Assembly: GCA_035943635.1 (NCBI GenBank)
Contig: DASZBX010000106.1
Coordinates: forward strand, 194,423 to 258,422
Source of the DNA: DASZBX01 sp035943635
Lineage (GTDB): Bacteria > Actinomycetota > Actinomycetes > Streptomycetales > Catenulisporaceae
Length of the DNA stretch: 64,000 bases
Reading direction: 5' to 3'
Both the position numbers and the translations under genes were made by a program. The notes beneath the pieces were generated by a model. That model was not told where the DNA came from and did not search any database. It saw nothing but the letters and a program-made list of their open reading frames with translations. Positions 24,562 to 32,667 of this stretch are shown one piece after another (the stretch's first letter is position 1; each line of letters opens with the position of its first letter).

Positions 24562-25722
24562 ATGGCAACCAGACTGAACAGCCCCGGCACGCACACCGAG
24601 GACGACGAGCCGGAGCGCACACACGACGCCGCCGGCTACGACAGCACCCTCGACGACGAATACGACGACGCGCTCGGCAGCGAGGCCCGCGCCGTCCCGA
24701 CCGGCAACGAGCACGAGTCGGCGGCTGAGGTGGAGGCCGAGCGTGCGGGCGACGCCGATTCGGTGGAGGGCCGGAACGAGGCCGAGGCCGAGGGCGACGA
24801 GCACACCGACGAGTTCGCGAAGAACTTCGGGAACCGCAACCAGCTCGAGAACGAGCCCGGCGACGAGTTCGCCGCCGACCGCACGGCCGGGCCCGGCGAG
24901 CACCCGGACATGGTCGTGGAGCCCGACCCGTACCAGCTGACCAGCCCGATCCCCGGCCAGCCGAACTCCGGTCCGGTGCTGACCATGCCGGGCGCCGAAT
25001 CCGACGCCGAGGCGGACTCCGCCCTGGGGTCGGGCTCGGAACTGGACCGCGCCCACGACCTCGACCACGAGCCCGGGTCTGGGTCCGCGTTTGAGTCTGA
25101 GGTTGGGGCCGAGTCCGGGAACGAGTCGCGATTCGGCCAGGAGCGGCAGGTCGTCGGCGCCGCAGCCGACACCCGCGATGTCGACTCCGGCCTGGACGAG
25201 GCCGAGGGCCGCGACCAGTTCGACGAGGCCGCCGGTACCGAGGACGTCGCCGACTACGACGACAGCGCCGCGGGGTACGAGCTGGCCGAAGAGGAAGGCG
25301 TCAACCCGCCGACCCCGGCGACCGACGACCCGGCGCTCGCGGCTTCGCCGTCGGCCACTGCCGTGCCTTCGGTAGCGTCGGCTTCTTCGACCTCGCTGGC
25401 TGGTGCCGGTGCGGCCTCGGCGCCTGGCGCGGTCGGTGCGGTGTCCGCATCCGGGAACGGCGGGCTGCTGTCGGCCGAGGCGCAGGAGGAACTGCTCCAG
25501 CGTTGGACGGCCATCCAGGTGTCGTTCGTCGACGGCCCCGCCGACTCGGTCCGCGCTGCCGACACCCTGATCCGGGACATCGGCACCGCCATCCAGAACG
25601 CCATCCACGAGCGCACCGACCAGCTCACCGGTTCTTGGCAGGGCACTGCCGATACTGAGCAGCTGCGGCTGTCCTTGCAGGAGTACCGGGCGTTTTTGAG
25701 TGTGGTTCTGCCGAAGCAGTAG
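24562..25722 (+). CDS. Acidic hypothetical protein sharing the SFVDGP/YRAF module with its neighbour
   Basis: 386 residues starting two bases after the preceding stop, so probably translationally coupled. Residues 1-280 are very acidic and disordered-looking (Asp/Glu/Ser/Gly repeats such as DDEYDDALGSEA and AEADSALGSGSELD). Only the last 90 residues look folded: LLQRWTAIQVSFVDGPADSV and TEQLRLSLQEYRAFLSVVLP. These align with the same positions of the upstream membrane protein. It has no signal peptide. A long acidic tail on a shared module could bind basic partners or DNA-binding proteins, but that is speculation. Confidence 0.75.
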   Translation: MATRLNSPGTHTEDDEPERTHDAAGYDSTLDDEYDDALGSEARAVPTGNEHESAAEVEAERAGDADSVEGRNEAEAEGDEHTDEFAKNFGNRNQLENEPGDEFAADRTAGPGEHPDMVVEPDPYQLTSPIPGQPNSGPVLTMPGAESDAEADSALGSGSELDRAHDLDHEPGSGSAFESEVGAESGNESRFGQERQVVGAAADTRDVDSGLDEAEGRDQFDEAAGTEDVADYDDSAAGYELAEEEGVNPPTPATDDPALAASPSATAVPSVASASSTSLAGAGAASAPGAVGAVSASGNGGLLSAEAQEELLQRWTAIQVSFVDGPADSVRAADTLIRDIGTAIQNAIHERTDQLTGSWQGTADTEQLRLSLQEYRAFLSVVLPKQ

Positions 25723-25750
25723 CCGGTTTGTAGGAGCTGCAAGCTGGAGG

Positions 25751-25798
25751 GCGTGTCGCCCGGGCGCCGTATTGTGCGCCCGGGCACGCTTGTGTTTT
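25751..25798 (+). terminator. Intrinsic terminator with T-rich tail
   Basis: GCCCGGGCGC pairs with GCGCCCGGGC around CGTATTGT, extended by GCGT/ACGC and followed by TTGTGTTTTG, 28 bases after the stop of the acidic protein gene. Confidence 0.85.
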
Positions 25799-25848
25799 GG
25801 GGTGGGGGGGTGTCGGGGTTGCTGCTCGCGGGTGGTTGTGGGTTGCGC

Positions 25849-26648
25849 CGCCATATCGGCTCACGTCTACTGCTATGCCTCCGGCGGGCCCGGAACCCCC
25901 AAGGATCCATAGGTTCGTGGGCCGGGTTCGGCTGGCGTTGGTGGTTACGTGGGTGGTGTCGGTTTCGGATCCTCGGGGGCCCTGTCGAATCTCAGAATGA
26001 CGCATCGACCAGGCCCTATCAACTCCCGGGCTGGTTGTCTCGGGTGGTCTGCTCGCCGTAGTTGGTGGGTTGGGTTCGGGAGTTGACAGGTCCTGCTCGA
26101 TACGTCGTTCTAAGCTTCGCCAGGGCCACCGAGGATCCGAAACCGACGGGAGAGTTGTGCGCGGCGGGCCGCGCAATCCCTCTAACTACCGCAGTAGTAG
26201 GGCGAACCATGCTGCTGCTATGGCGAGCAGTGGCCGCGCTGGGTAAGTGCTCGCGTGAGTGCGCTGTTTCGGCGGCCTGGTACATGCGGCTGGCGGAGAG
26301 CGGACTGAAGTCGATGTGTATCCCGCTGCCGCTGCTACTCCAATCGTAGTGAGCGGCCCACGGTGCATCAGCCAACTGTCGCCTGCCGCACGAACCAAGA
26401 CGTCGAAACAGCGCACTAGCGCGGGTACTTGTCCAGCGCAGTCGCACCCGCCGTAGCAGCTGTATGGTTCGCTCGACTGCTGCGGTATTTCAGGGGATTG
26501 CGCGACTCTCGCGCGAGGCTGGGCCACCGAGGATCCCGATCCGACACACCCAAAAGGTAACCCACCACCCAAAAAGACCGGTCCATGGGGATCCTTGGGG
26601 GTTCCTGGCCCGCCGGAGGCACAGTAGTAGACGCACGCTGATATGGCG
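25849..26648. repeat. Nested inverted-repeat region, about 0.8 kb, without a credible gene
   Basis: The outer arms are 25849-25910 and 26584-26648. Both carry CGCCATATC-like ends, TGCCTCCGGCGGGCC and GGAACCCCCAAGGATCC in inverted orientation. Inside lies one hairpin with 27-base arms (25958-25984 and 26121-26147, one mismatch) around a further 14-base pair (26015-26028 and 26077-26090). A second, longer and weaker inverted duplication occupies about 26168-26300 and 26375-26505. A third copy of the GGATCCTCGG segment is at about 26518-26543. Codon use and composition are unlike the neighbouring genes. It could be a decayed mobile element, a structured RNA or an array of miniature repeats. Confidence 0.75.
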
Positions 26649-26651
26649 ACG

Positions 26652-26966
26652 CTACCGAGCATGAACCTCAACAGTCCGACCATCAGGATCAGTAATCAGA
26701 TGCAACCCCGAATACAGCGGCGGACTAACAGATCCACCCTGAACAACAAGCCCCAACCGCAAAGTATCAGTCCGCCGATCAACTCGAGCCGGGTAGAGCT
26801 CGAAGACCGTGCCATCAGCCAGAGTCGCGGCGTAGTGCTCGGGCCCCAATCCATGCTGCTCGACGACGAACACCAGACCAAGGCTCGCATAGAAGTCACG
26901 GCAGGCTTCCAACTGCGGCGTATAGATCACCAGCAGGTTCATGTGGATCGGGCTAGGACGGGTCAT
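26652..26966 (-). CDS. Glyoxalase/bleomycin resistance (VOC) family protein
   Basis: 104 residues; the start is the ATG at 26966, with an alternative ATG at 26942 giving MNLLVIYTPQLEACRDFYAS. It is a single VOC half-domain pattern: NLLVIYTPQLEACRDFYASLGL, then EHYAATLADGTVFELYPA, then LITDPDGRTVEVH. VOC proteins use paired beta-alpha-beta units to bind a metal or small ligand. The His near the first strand of metal-dependent members is absent and only the C-terminal EVH and FELY glutamates remain, so it may be a binding protein rather than an enzyme. It lies beside the nested repeats. Confidence 0.8.
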   Translation of the reverse strand: MTRPSPIHMNLLVIYTPQLEACRDFYASLGLVFVVEQHGLGPEHYAATLADGTVFELYPARVDRRTDTLRLGLVVQGGSVSPPLYSGLHLITDPDGRTVEVHAR

Positions 26967-27171
26967 GGGCGCGGCCTGGTCTCCCTCGGGAACGGGAGTC
27001 TGAGCCTAGCGCGGCACATGCCCAAACCGCGGCCACCGCTACTACTACAGAGTTACACAGCCACCACTATGGCCACCCCATCGGCTACTGCGGCAGATAC
27101 AACAAGGGCCACCAGGGCCACCAGGCCACCAGGTGCACGGGTACTGCCTAGTGAAGTGAGATGCCCGCCGC
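26967..27171. other. Short intergenic stretch with GGCCACCA repeats
   Basis: No gene is seen. Between 27105 and 27135 the unit GGGCCACCA is repeated about three times, and composition is more AT-rich than in flanking genes. It forms the 5' region of the VOC gene and the 3' region of the NTPase gene. Confidence 0.4.
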
Positions 27172-29586
27172 CTAAGCAGTCAGCTCACGCCGACCAGTCC
27201 CAGCGGCCAAAGCAGGCGCATCCTTATCCCGTCCGCCGCCACGCCAAAGCCGCAGCGGCCCGCGTCGGCGCTGCTCTGCCATCATCCGATCCAACCCGGC
27301 CAAACTCTGCCGCACCGCGAACGTAGCCGGGTGCTCGGCGCCGAGGACCTTCTCCCGTCCGACCAGGGCCGTTTCATACAACACCCGAGCCTCCTCGAAC
27401 CGCCCAGCCGACTCATACGCGAAAGCAAGGTTGTTGTACGACGCAAGCGTGTCGACGTCCAGTGGCCCAAGGAACCGTCGGCGGTCGGCGAGCGTCCTCT
27501 CATACAGTGCGACGGCGTCCTGAGTCCGCCCGGCCGACTCGTACGCATACGCCAGGTTGTTGCGCAGAATCAAGGTCTCGCGATGATGGGGACCGAGCGC
27601 GAATTCGCTGTGCTGGACAGTCTTCTCATACTGCCGCACCGCCTCCTCATACATCCCGGCCGACTCGCACGCGAAGGCTAAGTTCCCGCGCACGTCCCGC
27701 GTATCCGGGGCGTTCGCGCCGAACAGGCGTTCGCAGCCGTCCAGTGCGATCTGGAACATCTCGACCGCCTCATCAAGTCGGTCGGCGGCTTCAAAAGCAT
27801 TGGCCAGGTTGACCTGGAATTTCAGCGTGTCCGGCTGGTCCGGGCCGAGAATGCGCTCGCAGTCGACGAGGGTCTGCTCGTACAGCGCCACCGACTCATC
27901 GTGGCGGCCCGCCTGACCATAGACGAACGCAAGGTTGTTGCGCGAGGTGAACGTATCCGGGTGCTCGTCGCCGCGAGACCGCACATAGTCTTCGAGGGTC
28001 CGCTCATACAGCGCGATCGACTCGTCGATGTGCCCCGCCCGGCCGTACACGAACGCGAGATTCCCGCGGCAGGCCAACGTATCCGGGTGATCGCGGCCGA
28101 GCAGTCGTTCGTGGGCGGAGACCGTCCTCCGGGCGAAGTCGAGCACCGGTTTCGGCAGGTCCAGGCCGCTGAGTCGGAACACGGCCGCGCCCTGCAACTC
28201 CAGCACCCGGCGCGCAACGCCCTGGTCGACCACCCCCTGCGGCGTCTGGTCGGCGAGCTCGGTCAGATGGTCGCCGAGGGATTCGGCGTGGGCGCCCCAC
28301 GCGGCGAGTTCCGCATGCGGCCCGGCCCAGGTTCCCATGCCGGTGAATCCGCCCGGATCCTCGTCCGCCTCGGCCGGCGGCTCCCCGGCGAGCAGCCCGC
28401 TGGCCGACCGGGCCAGCACCCAGCCCATGGTCCCGGACTCCAACGCCCGCGCGCGGATCAGCCTGCTGACGGTCGGGTGCACGGTGACGTTGCGCCCGCC
28501 GTCGTCGAACGACACCAACGCCGCGTCGGCCAGCCGGATCAGTGCGCCGCGGACCACCGACACGGCGTCCGGATCATGATGATGCTCCGGTGCTACGGCC
28601 GCGCACAGCATCTGGTGCCCGGCGCCGCCGGAGTCGAGCACGCTGAGCGATTCGACCAGTGCCCGGTTCAAATCCCGGTACCAGGCGTCCGGGGTGGGGT
28701 CCTCGACCCCGGCCAGGGCGAGCAGTATCGCCGCCGCGATGCCGCGACGGTACGGCTGGTCCTGCCCGGGCCCGAGCAGCTGGTGGTTGTGATACGCGTA
28801 CCAACGCTCAAGATACTGCCCATACCCGACCCGCTGGCCAGCCATGAGCCCGGCCGCGAGGGCGAGCGTGAGCGGGAAGTAGTCCAACGCTGCGGCCAGC
28901 CGGTCGGTCCGGATGTCGGCGCCGAAACCGGTCTGCCGGCTCAGGAACTCCCTCGCCTCATCCGGGGTGAACACGCCCGCCTCGACCGTCTCGCCGAGCG
29001 CCCGCAGGCCGCGCTCCCGGCCGACCACCACCGCCTGCGCGCCCCCGCCGGCCGGCAGCCAGGGCCGGAGCCCGGACGGGTCGCGGACGTTGTCGTAGAC
29101 CAGCAGCGACTGGCCGCGGCGGCGGCGCAGCCAGGCCAGCAGCCGGGTCGCGGCCTGACGCGGCGGGTCGTTCGGTCCGGCCGCGCCCAGGGCGACGCCG
29201 AGCCGGGCTAACTGGCGCACGATCTGCGCCTCCTCGTCGGGGCCGGGCTGCACGGTGATCCACGCCACGACCGGCCAGCCCTGGGCGGCGCAGGTGCGCG
29301 CGTAGGCTGCGGCCAGGTGCGTCTTGCCCATCCCGGCCAGGCCGGTGACCACGCACGGCGCGCCGTTCCCGGCCCCGCGTTCGGCGGCGGCGCGGATCTG
29401 GTCGACCAGTGCCTCGCGCGGCTGCCAGCGGCGCGGTTCGACCGGCAGTGCGCCCAGGCGCAGGGTACGCAGCAGCAGGGCCGGTTCGGGCGGGGCCGGC
29501 GGTTCCGGGGTGCCGGGCGCGGTCGGGGCGACCGGCCGAGGCGCGGCCGGGACCGTCGCCAGTGCCGCATGTGCCAACGCACTCAC
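27172..29586 (-). CDS. STAND NTPase with C-terminal tetratricopeptide repeats
   Basis: 804 residues. After a Pro/Ala-rich start comes an NB-ARC-like NTPase: Walker A TGLAGMGKTH (81-90), Walker B SLLVYDNV (160-167), VVVGRERGLRALGE and FPLTLALAAGL as sensor and GxP-like elements. A helical region follows, then about six and a half TPRs of 42 residues (about 480-770) of kinesin-light-chain type, each with NLAxxYxxAGxxxExxxLYExxL. STAND proteins are switch ATPases in signalling, antibiotic regulation or phage defence. There is no N-terminal effector domain, so if it acts in defence the effector would be separate. Neighbours give no clear link. The GTG start at 29586 is tentative. Confidence 0.88.
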   Translation of the reverse strand: MSALAHAALATVPAAPRPVAPTAPGTPEPPAPPEPALLLRTLRLGALPVEPRRWQPREALVDQIRAAAERGAGNGAPCVVTGLAGMGKTHLAAAYARTCAAQGWPVVAWITVQPGPDEEAQIVRQLARLGVALGAAGPNDPPRQAATRLLAWLRRRRGQSLLVYDNVRDPSGLRPWLPAGGGAQAVVVGRERGLRALGETVEAGVFTPDEAREFLSRQTGFGADIRTDRLAAALDYFPLTLALAAGLMAGQRVGYGQYLERWYAYHNHQLLGPGQDQPYRRGIAAAILLALAGVEDPTPDAWYRDLNRALVESLSVLDSGGAGHQMLCAAVAPEHHHDPDAVSVVRGALIRLADAALVSFDDGGRNVTVHPTVSRLIRARALESGTMGWVLARSASGLLAGEPPAEADEDPGGFTGMGTWAGPHAELAAWGAHAESLGDHLTELADQTPQGVVDQGVARRVLELQGAAVFRLSGLDLPKPVLDFARRTVSAHERLLGRDHPDTLACRGNLAFVYGRAGHIDESIALYERTLEDYVRSRGDEHPDTFTSRNNLAFVYGQAGRHDESVALYEQTLVDCERILGPDQPDTLKFQVNLANAFEAADRLDEAVEMFQIALDGCERLFGANAPDTRDVRGNLAFACESAGMYEEAVRQYEKTVQHSEFALGPHHRETLILRNNLAYAYESAGRTQDAVALYERTLADRRRFLGPLDVDTLASYNNLAFAYESAGRFEEARVLYETALVGREKVLGAEHPATFAVRQSLAGLDRMMAEQRRRGPLRLWRGGGRDKDAPALAAGTGRRELTA

Positions 29587-29809
29587 CTCTCGCGCTCAAA
29601 TCGGCCCGCAAGTCGGCACGCTAATTGCCGTTTTCCGCGAAATCAATACTTCGGTAGGCGCGCAACGCCGAAGAGTGGGGTTTTTCCTGTGAGGGTAAGG
29701 GTTTTCGGGACGGCTCGGGCGGGAACTGCGCAATCAGAGCGGAATCAGCGGAATTGAGCGCCATCCGGCCGCATCACGCCCGCGTCAGACCGCACCCGGC
29801 GCGTCAGGC
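29587..29809. other. Intergenic region between two minus-strand genes
   Basis: Bases 29610-29690 are AT-richer (AATTGCCGTTTTCCGCG region) and probably hold the promoter of the STAND NTPase gene. No gene or strong hairpin was seen. Confidence 0.4.
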
Positions 29810-30973
29810 TCAGGCGGCGAGGTGCTGGGCCAAGCGGGCCAGCAGGCCCGCGCCGAGCGGGGAGGCGAACCAGGCGGTGTGGTCGACCAGGTACTGATAG
29901 GCGAGGTCGGTGTTCTCCACTGAGCCGGTGACCCCGGCGAAGTAGTCGATCTCGCTCAAGGCGAAGTCGATCTGGCACAGGGCCAGCAGATCCGGCAACG
30001 CGCGTCGCTCGGTCGGCGACAGCGGGCGCACTTGCTGGTAGCCGTCGAGCAGTGCGGCGGCGCCGTCGAAGTGCACGGCTGCCGCGCCCTGGGTCGGCAG
30101 TTCCAGCCACTCGATCGCGTTGCGTTCGATCGCGACGGCCAAATCGTGCACGGCGAACGCGCGGTCGGCCAGGCCGAAATCCAGGACAGTGGTGACCGAG
30201 ATGGCATCGTCTCCGCTGGTCCAGAGCAGATTGGACGCGTGGAAGTCGTTGTGGGTCCACAGCGGCGGCAGGTCGGCCAAGAGCGGCTGGAGCCGGCGGT
30301 GGAACGGTACATGCCAGCGTTCGACTTCCCTCTGCCACGGCCGCGACGCCAGGTCCGCAGCCACGGCCGGGCGTACTGCCGCATAGGCGCGGACGGACTC
30401 GGCCAGGTCGACCCCCCGGGCCACCCCGAAACCGGCGACCAGCGGCTGCGGCGAGCGCGGGGGAGCGGCGTATCCCTCGGCGGCCTGGTGCAACTGGGCC
30501 ATGGCGCGCCCGGCGGCCGCCGCGTGGCGCACGTCCGTGAACGGCGACCACGAGATCGCGTCCCGGTACAGGTCCTCGCCTTCGCCGACCGAGTGGACTT
30601 CGTACGTCCACTGTCCGCGCTCGATCGCGGAACGGCCGTCGGCGTCTTCGAGGACGTCGACCACGGCCGCGCCACGCGACCGCAGATGTTGGAGGAAACG
30701 GTGCTCCTCCAACAGCCCGGCGGCGGTGCGCACGGAAACATGGTGGCGTTTGACGAAAACACGGCTGCGACGCAGCGTGCGAACCAAAGCCGCAGCCGAC
30801 AGAGGCCGCGGGGAAAGCCAGTCGATGGCCTGAGCGCCGCCCAGCGCAGGGAAGCCGCGCAGCAGGTCGTCGCACTCGGCCGGGGTGAGCGGGGGCCAGT
30901 CGGCGGCGACCGGTTCCGTCCCCATGCCGTGCACGAGATGCGCCTCGGCCGCCGCGGTTGCCGCTGCGGTCAC
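29810..30973 (-). CDS. APH-type small-molecule phosphotransferase coupled to an ABC importer
   Basis: 387 residues. The kinase fold of the aminoglycoside/choline kinase group is clear: an ATP-lobe RVFVKRHHVSVRTAAGLLEE, catalytic loop WTHNDFHASNLLW (about 238-250), and metal-binding VLDFGLADRAFAVHDLA. Its ATG at 30973 overlaps the stop of the ABC ATPase gene by four bases, so both are made together. With a ThiXYZ-like transporter upstream, I infer a kinase for the imported hydroxymethylpyrimidine-like compound or a related salvage product. This link is not proven by the sequence. Confidence 0.85.
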   Translation of the reverse strand: MTAAATAAAEAHLVHGMGTEPVAADWPPLTPAECDDLLRGFPALGGAQAIDWLSPRPLSAAALVRTLRRSRVFVKRHHVSVRTAAGLLEEHRFLQHLRSRGAAVVDVLEDADGRSAIERGQWTYEVHSVGEGEDLYRDAISWSPFTDVRHAAAAGRAMAQLHQAAEGYAAPPRSPQPLVAGFGVARGVDLAESVRAYAAVRPAVAADLASRPWQREVERWHVPFHRRLQPLLADLPPLWTHNDFHASNLLWTSGDDAISVTTVLDFGLADRAFAVHDLAVAIERNAIEWLELPTQGAAAVHFDGAAALLDGYQQVRPLSPTERRALPDLLALCQIDFALSEIDYFAGVTGSVENTDLAYQYLVDHTAWFASPLGAGLLARLAQHLAA

Positions 30974-31857
30974 CGGGCCGGGTCCGATGCGTCGGCGGCG
31001 ACGACGGGCTCGGCGGCATCCATGTCCAGCGCGCCGAGCGCCTCGAGGACGGTCTGCTCCAGCCGGGCGAACTCCGGCAGCCGGAACGTGGCCATGGTCC
31101 GGGGCCGCTCGAACGGCACCTCGATCCGTGCCGTCACGCTCGCCGGCCGCGCGGACAGGACGTGCACTGCGTCGGCGAGGAAAACCGCCTCACGGATGTC
31201 GTGCGTGACCAGCAGCACCGTCCAGCCGAAGCGTTCGCACATCCCGGCCAGCCACAGCTGCATCTGGCTGCGGGTGAGCGAATCGAGTGCGCCGAACGGC
31301 TCGTCGAGCAGCAGCACCGGACGGTCCATCACCACGGTCCGCAGCAACGCCGCCCGCTGCCGCATCCCGCCGGACAGCTGCGCCGGATACGCCCGCTCGA
31401 ACTGGCCGAGCCCGAACTCGGCGAGCAGCGCGGACACCTTCGCCCTGGCCTGCGCGGCGCCCACGCCCTGGACCTCCAGGCCCAGCGCCGCGTTGGCCGC
31501 GACCGTGCGCCACGGGAAGAGCAGGTCCTTCTGCGGCATGTACGCGACCAGGTCGCTGTGGCCGATCGCGGGGCGCCCGTCGATCAGGACCTCGCCGCCG
31601 GTCGGACGGTCCAGGCCCGCGATCACGTTGAACAGGGTGGACTTGCCGCTCCCGCTCGGGCCGATCAGCGCGGCGAACTCGCCCGCCCGGACCGCCAGAT
31701 CGACCCCGGCCAGGACGTCGATCGTGCCGGGGCCCGAATCGCGGCTGCGACTGCGGCCGAGGCCAAGGCCCCGGCCGCGTTTCCCGGCGCCATCAGCCCC
31801 CGAACCCGTGCCCGGGAACGACTGCGTCAGTCCGCGCACCTCCAACAGCGAGGTCAT
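30970..31857 (-). CDS. ABC transporter ATP-binding protein (ThiZ-like, NitT/TauT type)
   Basis: 295 residues from the ATG at 31857, overlapping the permease stop (ATGA). Motifs: Walker A GPSGSGKST, Q-loop YMPQKDLLFPW, signature LSGGMRQRAALLR, Walker B VLLLDEPFGALD, H-loop VTHDIREA. The Q-loop form MPQKDLLFPW is typical of pyrimidine and aliphatic-sulfonate importers. An insertion of about 27 Gly/Arg/Ser-rich residues (GADGAGKRGRGLGLGRSRSR) interrupts the first beta hairpin before Walker A and is unusual for the family. It works with the permease and binding protein encoded next to it at the membrane. Confidence 0.93.
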   Translation of the reverse strand: MTSLLEVRGLTQSFPGTGSGADGAGKRGRGLGLGRSRSRDSGPGTIDVLAGVDLAVRAGEFAALIGPSGSGKSTLFNVIAGLDRPTGGEVLIDGRPAIGHSDLVAYMPQKDLLFPWRTVAANAALGLEVQGVGAAQARAKVSALLAEFGLGQFERAYPAQLSGGMRQRAALLRTVVMDRPVLLLDEPFGALDSLTRSQMQLWLAGMCERFGWTVLLVTHDIREAVFLADAVHVLSARPASVTARIEVPFERPRTMATFRLPEFARLEQTVLEALGALDMDAAEPVVAADASDPAR

Positions 31858-32654
31858 CAGTACCGCCCCGCCCGGTCCGGGGCGTACCGGCTCCGGCGCA
31901 CGTGCTTGCGCCACGGCATGACCAGCCGCTCGATCGCGAACGTCGCCGCGAACAGGATCACGCTCAGCACCGACGTCACCAGCACGGCCGCGAACACCAG
32001 ATCGGTCCGGAACCCGTTCTGCATCTGCTGGATGTAGATCCCGAGCCCGTCATAAGCCCCGGCGTACTCCGCGAAGATCGCCCCGCCGACCGCGTACGTG
32101 ATCGCCACCCGCAGCCCGGTGAAGAAGAACGGCAGCGCCCCCGGCACCCGCACCTTCACGAACGCCTGCCACCTGCTCGCGCCCATCGACCGCAGCAGCC
32201 GCATCGCGTCCTCGTCCGTGGCGGCGAAGCCCTCGCCCAGCGACACGGTCAGCGGGAAGAACGTGGCCAGCGCCACCAGCAGCAGCTTCGGCAGCAGGCC
32301 GAACCCGAACCAGATGATGAACACCGGCGCGATCACGATGATCGGCAGGGTCTGGGAGACGATCAGCCACGGGTACACCGCGCGCCGGACCGGGCCGGAG
32401 AAGTCCATCGCCGTCGCCAGCAGCCACGCCACCACGAGCGACAGGGCGAAACCGCCGAGCGTCTCGCGCAGCGTGGTCTGCGTGCTCTCCCACACCGCCG
32501 AACGCTGCTGCCAGCCGGCGCTGAACACCGCGCCGGGCGTGGGCAGGTCCTGCGGTTGGCGCACCACCCACAGCGCGATCGCCTGCCAGGCCAGGATCAT
32601 CGCCACGGCGAGCAGCGCGGGCGGCCACAGGGACCGCCACAGACTCGGACGCAC
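31857..32654 (-). CDS. ABC transporter permease (ThiX-like)
   Basis: 265 residues with about six membrane spans. The first is LWPPALLAVAMILAWQAIAL. The NitT/TauT-type cytoplasmic loop is DAMRLLRSMGASRWQAFVKV (about 163-182), followed by RVPGALPFFFTGLRV. It has the QTLPIIVIAPVFIIWFGFG signature of pyrimidine and nitrate importers. It is the middle gene of a binding protein, permease, ATPase and kinase operon, with 13 bases to the binding-protein gene. Confidence 0.92.
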   Translation of the reverse strand: MRPSLWRSLWPPALLAVAMILAWQAIALWVVRQPQDLPTPGAVFSAGWQQRSAVWESTQTTLRETLGGFALSLVVAWLLATAMDFSGPVRRAVYPWLIVSQTLPIIVIAPVFIIWFGFGLLPKLLLVALATFFPLTVSLGEGFAATDEDAMRLLRSMGASRWQAFVKVRVPGALPFFFTGLRVAITYAVGGAIFAEYAGAYDGLGIYIQQMQNGFRTDLVFAAVLVTSVLSVILFAATFAIERLVMPWRKHVRRSRYAPDRAGRY

Positions 32655-32667
32655 CGACGCCCCCGGG

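Noticed and set aside
26186..26683. A 165-codon frame through the nested inverted repeats, partly mirrored by short plus-strand frames (ASGGPGTPKDP peptide)
   Set aside because: The similar peptides come from the inverted DNA repeats themselves. There is no domain, ribosome site or codon bias typical of this genome.
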